Shown here: positions 1 through 5,603 of the stretch, in pieces | How the letters are laid out: each line of letters opens with the position of its first letter | How positions within the stretch are numbered: position 1 is the stretch's first letter | DNA from: an uncultured Planctomycetales bacterium | GTDB lineage: Bacteria; Planctomycetota; Planctomycetia; Isosphaerales; Isosphaeraceae | Direction of reading: 5' to 3' | DNA length: 5,603 bases | NCBI GenBank assembly: GCA_937997355.1 | Contig: CALKTZ010000578.1 | Coordinates: 1-5,603, forward strand | Made by a program: the position numbers and the translations under genes | Notes under the pieces: generated by a model | Database searches by the model: none | Seen by the model: the letters and a program-made list of their open reading frames with translations, nothing else | Told to the model about the DNA's origin: nothing

Positions 1-1
1 G

Positions 2-1522
2 GCCGGCGTGTACACGAGGCGGAAGGAGAACGGCGAGCTCGACAGCCACGTCAACGTGCTCCCCGGCAGCGGGATCAGCCACCGGCTCGGCTACGACCCC
101 GAGTCGAAGATCTTCACGGCCCGGTTCAGCGGCACGACGGTCCCGCTCGCCTCGGTGATGAAGGCCCTGGGGGCCACCGACACGCAGCTCCGGGAAGCCT
201 GGGGGCCGGTCGCCGCGGCGAATCTCGCCAAGGTCGACGCCGCCTCGATCGCGAAGCTGGCTTCGAAGATCTCCCGGGACGCCTCCCCGGATGCTTCCCC
301 GTCGCAGCGGGTGGCCAAGGTCATCAGGTCGTTCCCGCTCGACCCCGAGGTGACCCAGAGGACCCTCGGCAAGCCGTACGACCGGGTCGACTCCGACGTC
401 TATCTCGACGCCTCCCGGAAGCTGATGGCGCTCGCGAAGGAGGAGGTCGACCCCGACGACCGCGACCACCTGGCGTTCATGACGATCCAGGGCCCCGAGG
501 ACCTGCTCTCCGAGCGGGTGAGCAAGGACCTGGGGCTGATCCGCAAGGCGCTCTGGAAGTCGACCCTCAAGGGGAACCTCTCGGGGATGCCCCCGGGGGT
601 GTTCACCGGCCCGATGATGGCGGCGATCCAGTCGAGCGGGCTCGGCCAGAGCCTGGAGGAGATCAACCCGCTCGGGGCCCTCGAGCAGCGGGGGCGGCTC
701 TCCCGGATGGGGACCGGCGGGCTGCCGTCGATCGACTCCATCCCCGAGTCGAGTCGCGCTGTCCAGCCCAGCTACCTGGCCTTCGTCGACCCCATCGTGA
801 CCCCCGAGAATACGCGAGCCGGGGTCGACTCGCGGGTCGCCACCGGCGTCCGCAAGGGGGCCGACGGCCGGATGTATTCGCGGTTCCTCGACGCCAGGAC
901 CGGGGCGGAGAAGCTCCTGAGTTCGGCCGACGTCGCCGACGCGACCGTGGCGTTCCCGGGCTGGCGGCGGTCGATGGACCCGTTCGTCCCGGCCATGCGG
1001 GGCGGCCGGACCGTGTTCGTCCCCAGGCACCGGATCGACTACGAGCTCCCCGCCATGGAGCACGCCTTCGGGCCGATCTCGAATTTGGTCCCGATGAAGT
1101 CGGCGATCAAGCAGCAGCGGCTGGCCATGGGCGCGCGCATGACGACCCAGGCGCTCCCCCTCCACGGCGCCGAGGCCCCGCACGTCCGCACCGGCGTCCC
1201 CGGCGAGGGCGACCTCAGCTACGAGGAGCTCTACGGCCCGCACGCCGGGGCGGTCCGGGCGGACCAGCCGGGGACGGTGATGGAGGTCACCCCCGACGGG
1301 ATCCGGGTCCGCGAGGGCTCCGGCCGGGAGCGGACCTACGAGCTCGAGCCGTTCACTCCCTCGAATCGCAAGACTTATTTCAGCCATTCGCCGGCCGTCA
1401 AGTCGCTGCAGCGGATCGCCCCCGGCGACCTGCTCGCCCGGTCGAACTACACCGACGACAAGGGGGCGATCGCCCTCGGCCGGAACGTCCGGGTGGCGAT
1501 GCTTCCGGGTTTCGGGCGGCAC
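2..1522 (+). other. N-extein: beta protrusion, lobe, Rif/fork region and core
   Basis: These 507 residues precede intein 1. Residues 23-70 ('LGYDPESKIFTARF...VPLASVMKALGATD') match the beta segment that in E. coli reads 'FEFDPKDNLFVRIDRRR...ATIILRALNYT'. A charged, poorly conserved lobe follows. Residues 152-157 'DDRDHL' match the 'DDIDHL' motif. Bases 632-721 align without gaps to the rifampicin-pocket segment. It continues into 'PSYLAFVDPIVTPENTRAG', a degenerate form of the fork-region 'HYGRVCPIETPEGPNIG'. Residues 373-387 match 'RALMGANMQRQAVP', although the Asn and the Arg of the E. coli motif are replaced by Arg and Thr. The segment ends with 'AIALGRNVRVAMLPGFGRH', equivalent to 'ELALGQNMRVAFMPWNGY'. 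All of these are core beta landmarks, so the identity is secure, while many individual positions differ from housekeeping RpoB. Confidence 0.9.
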
Positions 1523-4500
1523 AGCGTCACGGGCGACACGCATGTCCTGGCTTACGTCGACGGTCAACCGGTCTTCGGGCCCATAGCGGATCTCCCCGAG
1601 GCGCCGGAGCGGCTCGGCACGCTCGTCCTCGATCGCGATCGGCTCGTAGGTCAGGTACGCCCGGTGACCGGGTTCGTGAAGCACGACGCGACGCGGATAT
1701 CGACCGTCAAGACGTCGTCCGGCCGCATCATCCGGACGACCGAGGATCACAGCTTCGTGGTGCTCGGCGACGACGGAGAACTCCGCGAGGCCAAGACGAC
1801 CGAGCTCGTCCCCGGCAAGTCGTGGATACCGCGGCTCGGGGCTGTTGAGTTGCCGGTCGTGGCCGCGGCGGTGACGATTCCGGCGGCGGGTAAATCCGCG
1901 GCGTTCGATGTGTCGCTTGATTTCGATTTCGGATTCATTTGCGGTTTATACGCCGCGGAAGGGGACAAGAACGGGAACCAAGCCAGATTTGCTTGTACGG
2001 ACCCTGTGTTACGTGCCTATTTGGTCGGCACGCTCGGGAGGGTGTTCCCAGGCTTGCCTGTTTACACACGCTCCACGACGATTGTGGCGATAACCTCCGT
2101 GTCGGTAGCAGCCTGGCTTAAGGAGCAATGTGGACCGCGGTCGCAGCTGAAGAAGGTGCCAGACGTGACGTTCGGAGCGCCGAACGAATTCCGACGCGGA
2201 TTTTTAGGGGGATTTTGGGTTGGTGATGGCCGAGTGTCGCACAAAAACGATACGCCGGTTGATACCGACACGCTTGTCACTTCACGGCGACTTCGGGATG
2301 GGTTGGGCCTGTTGTGTGCGTCGCTCGGTATTTCGACGACCCATTCCACCTATCCCTGCCCTGCCTGCAGCGAAGGTTGGATCTATCGGCTCGGGCTCGC
2401 CACGCGGGACACATGGAAGCTCCCCAATTTGCCCCATAGCGAGAAGCACGCGCGACTCCAACGGCTAGCTGCCGCTTTTAAGGACACGGCGATGGCGTCG
2501 CCGCTCCCGTTGTTTGCCGCGGCGGTCCCGGTCTACAAGCGGGGCAGGAAGGGGCTCGATCTGAATGCGGGCGCGCGGAACTTGCTGCACCGCAAGAAGG
2601 GGCGGACGACGCGTCGCGACGTCTCGGCCTTCATTCCGGCCGACGACGCGTCGCCCGCATCGCGGCGGATGCGACTCATGGCGGATTCGCCCGTCGAGTG
2701 GGACCGGATCGTCTCGGTCGAGACTCGCGAGCAAGAAGCCGAGACCGTCTATGACTTCGCGACGCCTCCAGACGAGACTTTTGTATGTATAGACACATTG
2801 GTAATTCATAATTCAAATTATGAAGATGCCTTTTTAATCTCCGAATCGCTCGCCAAGAAGTTCACCTCGCAGCATGCCTACCAGCACGACGTCGACGACG
2901 AGGACGGCAAGATCCGCGGCCGCTCGGCGTTCGTGTCGGCGTTCCCGTCCAAGTATCCCAAGGCGATCATCGACAATTTCAACGACGACGGGCTGATCAG
3001 GCCGGGGACCGTCGTGAAGACCGGCGATCCGCTCGTGCTCTCGGTCCGCAAGAAGGAGCCGTCCCGCGACCGGGTCTACCGCGGCCACTCGCCCACGTTC
3101 ACCGACGCCGCCGAGACCTGGGATCACGACCACGACGGGGTGGTCACGGACGTGGTTCGGACGAAGGACGGGGTCAAGGTGATCGTCAAGACCGAGGCCC
3201 CGACGCACACCGCCGACAAGCTCTGCTTCGACGAGGAGACGGAGGTCCTGACTTCGAGGGGATGGAAGCCGATCGCGGAGGTCGGACTCGAAGATCGGGT
3301 CTGCTGCCTCGAGGGCGAGCGCGTGGCCTATCGCCGGCCGACGGCCGTTCATCGGTATCCGACCGGCGATCGGATGTACCGGATCAAATCGCAGCAGGTC
3401 GACCTGTTCGTCACGGCCCGGCATAGGATGTATGTGAAATTGCGGAAGCGGAACGCCAAATTCGGCTTGCTTCCGGCGGAGAGCCTGTTCGGGAAGTTGT
3501 CGCATTACAAGAAGTCCGGGGAGTGGACCGGGCGATCGCCGAAGTTTGTTCGCTTCCGCGAACGGGAGACTCGCGCGGGCCGCGGCGGCGTCGGCGTGAC
3601 GATTCGCGGGGGCGAGAAGGTGGATACCGCCACTTTCATGGCGCTCCTGGGTGCCTACCTCTCCGAAGGGTCGAGTTTCCATTCCAGAAAAGGATCCGGC
3701 ATTAATATCCATCAAACCACGCCCGGAGGCCGGGCACGGTTCGAGCGCGAGCTGCTGCCGAAGCTCGAGGCTGCCGGTTTCCACTGTTACATCTGCCCGG
3801 ATCGTTACCGTATTTATTGCCGGTCGCTTTACGAGTATTTCAAGCGGTTCGGGAAGTCGAAGCGGAAATATATCCCGAATCGGTTCTTCGGGTACTCCAA
3901 GCCGCACCTGGAAATCTTGTTCGATTGGTTGATGTGGGGAGACGGGCACACCAAGTCATTACCGATCGACTACACGACGACCTCTCCGCGCCTTGCCGAC
4001 GACGTGCAGCGGCTCTGTCTCCACATCGGCAAGGCCGCGAATATCAAGGAGCTCCCGGCTCCGCCGCATCCGATGCCGATCAAGGGTCGGTATTACATGA
4101 TGCAGGACAGATATGATGTCCGAATCATCAATACCAAACTGACTCCGGCGGTCAATCACGCGCACGTCAAGAAGCAGAAAGCGCAAGAGGAGTATTTCGT
4201 AGACAGTTACGACAAACCGGTTTACTGCGTCACGGTTCCGCAGCATGTCCTTTATGTGCGGCGGAACGGCAAGCCGGTGTGGAGCGGCAATAGCGGCAGG
4301 ATGGGAAACAAGGGCGTCATAGGGAGCATCATCCCCGACGACGAGATGCCGGTCGCCGAGGACGGGAAGCCGGTGGAATTGCTCTATTCCCCCTACGGGA
4401 CGATCAGCCGGACCAACCCCGCGGCCATCATCGAGATGTGGCTCGGCAAGATCGCCGAGAAGACCGGCAAGCCGTACAAGATCAAGGACTTCGACCGGAT

Positions 4501-5602
4501 CGACGACCTGACGGCGTTCGCCCAGGACGAGTTGCGGAAGCACGGCCTGAAGGCGACGGAGACCGTCACCGATCCCAGGACGGGCCGCAAGATCCCCGGC
4601 GTGACGGTCGGCAACATGTTCACCATGAAGCTCCACCATGTCGCGGAGTCGAAAGCCCAGGCCCGCGGCACCGGCGGCTACACGGCCGACGGGATGCCGG
4701 CGCGCGGCGGCTACGGGGGCTCGAAGCGGCTGGCGTTGATGTCGACCAACGCGCTGCTCTCGCACGGCGCGACCGACGTCCTCAAGGACGCGCTCCACGT
4801 CCGGGGGGCCGCGAACCCGGACTACTGGCTCCAGTTCATGTCCGGCCACGCGGCCCAGGGGATGCAGGTCCCGTTCGTGCATCGGAAGTTCTTCAACCAG
4901 CTGAAGGCGGCGGGCCTGAACGTGACCCGGGACGGCGCCCGGCTCAACATCATGGCCCTGACCCCCAAGGACATCGACGAGCTGGCCGGGGAGCGGACGA
5001 TCCGGAACGCCGAGACCGTCAACTGGAAGGACGGCCAGAAGCCGATCGCCGGCGGCCTGTTCGACGAGTCGATCTTCGGCGGGCGCGGGGCCGAGTCGCG
5101 GTGGGGGGCGATCGACCTCGTCGAGCCGATGCCGTCCCCCGCGATGGAGGAGCCGATCCGCCGGGTCCTGAAGCTGACCGAGGGGCAGTTCCGCGACGTC
5201 CTGGCGGGCCGCCGGGAGCTCGACAACATGACCGGCCCGGGGGCGATCCGGGCGGCCCTCGACCGGATCGACGTCCCGAAGGCGATGGCCCAGGCCAGGG
5301 CGGACATCGCGGCCGGCAGGAAGACGACCCGCGACGAGGCGATCCGGCGGCTGGGCTTCCTGGTCGGCGCCGACAAGAACGGCGTCCACCCCCGGGACTG
5401 GGTCTGGAATCGGGCCCCGGTCCTGCCCCCCGCGTTCCGGCCGGTGTCGATCATGCAGGCGACCGGCCGCCCGATGGTGAACGACGCCAACGTCCTCTAT
5501 CACGAGCTCTTCGCCGCCAACCAGAACCTGGGCGACATGAAGTCCCGGGTCTCGGACGTCGGCGACGAGCGGCTCGCGGTCTACGACGCCCTCAAGGCGG
5601 TC
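2..5602 (+). CDS. Fused beta-beta' DNA-directed RNA polymerase with two inteins (partial, both ends open)
   Basis: One frame is open for 1867 codons without a stop; its start and stop codons lie outside the window. After removal of two inteins (residues 508-937 and 1075-1430 of the visible chain) the protein reads in order as bacterial-type beta: protrusion, lobe, Rif/fork region ('INPLGALEQRGRLSRMG'), 'RLAMGARMTTQALPL', 'NYEDAFLISE', a short flap, 'GRMGNKGVIGSIIPDDEMP' and 'KLHHVAESKAQARGTGGY'. It then continues straight into beta' ('GGLFDESIFGG', 'VLPPAFRPV'). Such enzymes transcribe DNA into RNA; beta supplies two lysines and an acidic pair to the active site. By alignment from memory with E. 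coli beta, roughly the first 180 residues are missing upstream. The remaining beta', including NADFDGD, lies downstream. The divergence, fusion, absent beta' zinc ribbon and short flap suggest an accessory polymerase of phage or plasmid ancestry rather than the housekeeping enzyme (inference). The RNA polymerase assignment is very firm; the host and role are not. Confidence 0.95.
1523..2812 (+). mobile_element. Intein 1 with LAGLIDADG homing endonuclease (430 aa)
   Basis: This element splices itself out of the polymerase precursor and encodes a nuclease able to spread it to intein-free alleles. Block A is 'SVTGDTHVLAYVDG', so the first residue is Ser rather than Cys. Block B is 'GRIIRTTEDHSFVVL' with the TxxH Thr at 1739 and His at 1748 (intein residue 76). 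Block F is 'VYDFATPPDETFVCID' (2747-2794). Block G is 'LVIHN' followed by the +1 extein Ser (codon 2813), giving the standard His-Asn end. Joining the flanks yields 'LPGFGRH-SNYEDAFLISE', a continuous beta sequence. LAGLIDADG motifs lie at 1934-1966 ('FICGLYAAEGD') and 2189-2233 ('FRRGFLGGFWVGDGR') and keep their acidic residues. There is no frameshift or stop, so both splicing and nuclease functions look intact. A CPAC pair (2357-2368) and a basic stretch (about 2534-2620) after the second motif may help DNA binding. The boundaries are supported by all four splicing blocks. Confidence 0.94.
1922..2470 (+). other. LAGLIDADG homing endonuclease domain of intein 1
   Basis: The domain spans approximately intein residues 134-316, with fuzzy edges. 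Two LAGLIDADG helices are visible: the first ends in Ala-Ala-Glu-Gly (catalytic-position Glu at codon 1958), the second in Val-Gly-Asp-Gly (Asp at codon 2225). Two such helices in one chain form a pseudo-dimeric active site that cuts a long asymmetric target, here expected to be the intein-free allele around the Gly-Arg-His/Ser-Asn-Tyr junction. The DNA is less GC-rich than the surroundings (33 of 60 bases in 2161-2220) and uses codons such as TTA, ATT, GTT and AAT that are scarce in the exteins. This suggests a different origin or a relaxed history from the flanking splicing domain. Confidence 0.85.
2777..2836 (+). other. AT-rich tract across the intein 1 C-terminal splice junction
   Basis: Only 15 of 60 bases are G or C, in a gene that elsewhere runs above about 55% and reaches 77%. 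The tract covers the last 12 codons of intein 1 and the first 8 codons of the following extein, including the conserved Asn-Tyr-Glu-Asp codons (aat tat gaa gat). The protein sequence is normal for a block G and for beta, so only the codon choice is unusual. One explanation is that intein end and adjoining extein were copied together from an AT-richer donor during homing. It is not a convincing promoter: the 'cataat' at 2807-2812 has no properly spaced -35 partner. Confidence 0.8.
2813..3223 (+). other. Middle extein: beta metal-binding Glu-Asp motif and short flap
   Basis: These are 137 residues between the two inteins. It opens with 'SNYEDAFLISE' (Glu and Asp codons at 2822 and 2825), equivalent to 'YNFEDSILVSE' in E. 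coli beta, whose Glu813-Asp814 pair lies at the active centre. The flap follows: 'DDGLIRPGTVVKTGDPLVLS' corresponds to '[20 protein letters not shown]'. Then comes 'VYRGHSPTFTDAAETWDHDH' where E. coli has the flap-tip 'EEKLLRAIFGEKA'. It ends 'VIVKTEAPTHTADKL', equivalent to the '...VGDKMA' strand whose lysine (E. coli Lys1065; codon 3218 here) contacts the nascent RNA end. The flap is much shorter than in E. coli, and I cannot recognise the hydrophobic flap-tip helix that normally binds sigma region 4. Confidence 0.88.
3224..4291 (+). mobile_element. Intein 2 with LAGLIDADG homing endonuclease (356 aa)
   Basis: Block A is 'CFDEETEVLTSRGWKPIAEV', with a canonical Cys1. Block B is 'LFVTARHRMYV', TxxH with Thr at 3413 and His at 3422 (intein residue 67). 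Block F is 'VYCVTVPQHVLYVRRNGKPV' and the end is Trp-Ser-Gly-Asn followed by +1 Ser (codon 4292). The penultimate residue is Gly, not the usual His, but the final Asn is present; comparable non-His ends occur in active inteins. Splicing produces 'ADKL-SGRMGNKGVIGSII', a seamless match to the beta '[15 protein letters not shown]' motif, which fixes both borders. LAGLIDADG motifs are at 3635-3670 ('FMALLGAYLSEG') and 3914-3949 ('ILFDWLMWGDGH') with acidic residues at codons 3665 and 3941. Apart from the shared fold it shows little resemblance to intein 1, so the two were probably acquired separately. Confidence 0.95.
3620..4150 (+). other. LAGLIDADG homing endonuclease domain of intein 2
   Basis: The domain spans approximately intein residues 133-309, with inexact edges. 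The two LAGLIDADG helices end in Leu-Ser-Glu-Gly and Trp-Gly-Asp-Gly, so both metal-binding acidic positions (Glu 148 and Asp 240 of the intein) are kept. Between them lies a basic, aromatic-rich segment ('RYRIYCRSLYEYFKRFGKSK') typical of the DNA-contacting saddle. The expected cleavage target is the intein-free allele at the codons joining Asp-Lys-Leu to Ser-Gly-Arg-Met, one of the most conserved stretches of any beta gene, which would favour spread between distant hosts. Confidence 0.85.
4292..4951 (+). other. C-extein: beta active-site lysine, clamp-contact and C-terminal region
   Basis: The segment begins 'SGRMGNKGVIGSIIPDDEMP', equivalent to '[20 protein letters not shown]' in E. coli; the lysine at codon 4310 corresponds to Lys1073. 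'LYSPYGTISRTNPAAIIEMW' matches '[20 protein letters not shown]'. After a short divergent stretch, 'MFTMKLHHVAESKAQARGTG' (from 4625) matches 'MLKLNHLVDDKMHARSTG', and 'RGGYGGSKRLALMSTNALLS' matches '[20 protein letters not shown]'. The last beta element is 'VHRKFFNQLKAAGLNV', equivalent to the C-terminal '[20 protein letters not shown]' of E. coli beta. There is no stop codon; the frame runs directly into beta'. Confidence 0.88.
4952..5602 (+). other. Fused beta' N-terminal region lacking the zinc ribbon (partial)
   Basis: About 217 residues. 'IMALTPKDIDELAG' aligns with the beta' start 'IRIGLASPDMIRSWS', 'NAETVNWKDGQKPIAGGLFD' with 'KPETINYRTLKPERDGLFCA', and 'ESIFGG' with 'ARIFGP'. In bacterial beta' a four-cysteine zinc ribbon follows; here only about seven residues (5084-5100 region) separate this from 'WGAIDLVEPM', equivalent to 'MGHIELASPT', and no cysteine is present. 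'PIRRVLKLTEGQFRDVLAG' matches 'RIGLLLDMPLRDIERVLYF' and 'GPGAIRAALDRIDV' matches 'GAEAIQALLKSMDL'-type helices. 'VLPPAFRPV' (5420-5446) is the conserved 'VLPPDLRPL' at the base of the lid, followed by 'NVLYHELFAANQNL' ('NDLYRRVINRNNRL'). The window ends before the rudder, switch 2 and the NADFDGD metal loop, so catalytic competence of this half cannot be judged. Confidence 0.9.
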
Positions 5603-5603
5603 G

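Noticed and set aside
91..996. Several short minus-strand open frames antisense to the beta region
   Set aside because: Shadows of the GC-rich coding frame; no motif, no ribosome binding site, and the opposite strand is unmistakably beta.
1908..2468. Short plus-strand open frames within intein 1
   Set aside because: They overlap the LAGLIDADG coding frame in other phases and have no conserved content.
2781..2812. AT-rich stretch with 'cataat' as an internal promoter
   Set aside because: The hexamer is dictated by the His-Asn intein end, and the best -35-like match ('ttgtat' at 2781) is about 20 bases away with poor agreement.
2828..2837. Run of five T ('gcctttttaatc') as a programmed frameshift site
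   Set aside because: It does not fit the X-XXY-YYZ pattern in frame, and the zero frame continues with conserved beta sequence.
4952..4954. ATG at the start of the beta' part as a possible separate translation start
   Set aside because: No purine-rich ribosome binding site just upstream and no stop codon ending beta; simplest reading is a true fusion.
3959..5503. Minus-strand open frame of 514 codons, and another in the same phase at 2834-3949
   Set aside because: They lie antisense to well-conserved RNA polymerase and intein sequence. Their Arg/Pro/Gly/Asp/Val-rich translation is typical of the reverse of GC-rich codons and contains no recognisable domain.

Overview
The window is one uninterrupted coding region on the + strand. 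The frame beginning at base 2 is open through base 5602 (1867 codons, no stop, neither natural end present). It encodes the middle of a multisubunit-type DNA-dependent RNA polymerase in which the beta and beta' chains are a single polypeptide. Two protein-splicing inteins, each carrying a LAGLIDADG homing endonuclease, interrupt the beta half.

Layout: beta protrusion/lobe, Rif-pocket region and core up to the edge of the metal-binding Glu-Asp motif (2-1522); intein 1, 430 residues (1523-2812); a 137-residue beta piece with the N-Y-E-D motif and a short flap (2813-3223); intein 2, 356 residues (3224-4291); the beta active-site 'GNKG' region, clamp-contact and C-terminal region (4292-about 4951); then, with no stop and essentially no linker, the N-terminal part of beta' (about 4952-5602). 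The window stops before the beta' switch-2 region and the catalytic NADFDGD loop, so the active site is only half visible. Removing both inteins leaves 1081 extein residues here. That is clearly shorter than the matching stretch of a bacterial beta plus beta', because the flap is reduced, the beta' zinc ribbon is absent, and lineage-specific inserts are missing.

How the parts work together: the two lysines of the beta active site lie on opposite sides of intein 2, and intein 1 ends three residues before the conserved Glu-Asp pair. The precursor should therefore have no intact catalytic centre until both inteins splice. The inteins look unrelated in their ends (Ser1...His-Asn/Ser versus Cys1...Gly-Asn/Ser), and both appear to keep their splicing and endonuclease residues.

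Organism: extein DNA is very GC-rich (46 of 60 bases in 5041-5100) with heavy use of CGG, GCC, GAC and ATC codons. This would fit a GC-rich bacterium (Planctomycetota of the Isosphaera group is my impression, not proven) or a phage or megaplasmid living in one. The divergence from housekeeping RpoB/RpoC, the fusion and the lost zinc ribbon argue for an accessory, probably mobile-element-derived polymerase. No RNA genes, CRISPR, terminators, promoters or intergenic DNA are visible; all other open frames look like shadows of this gene.
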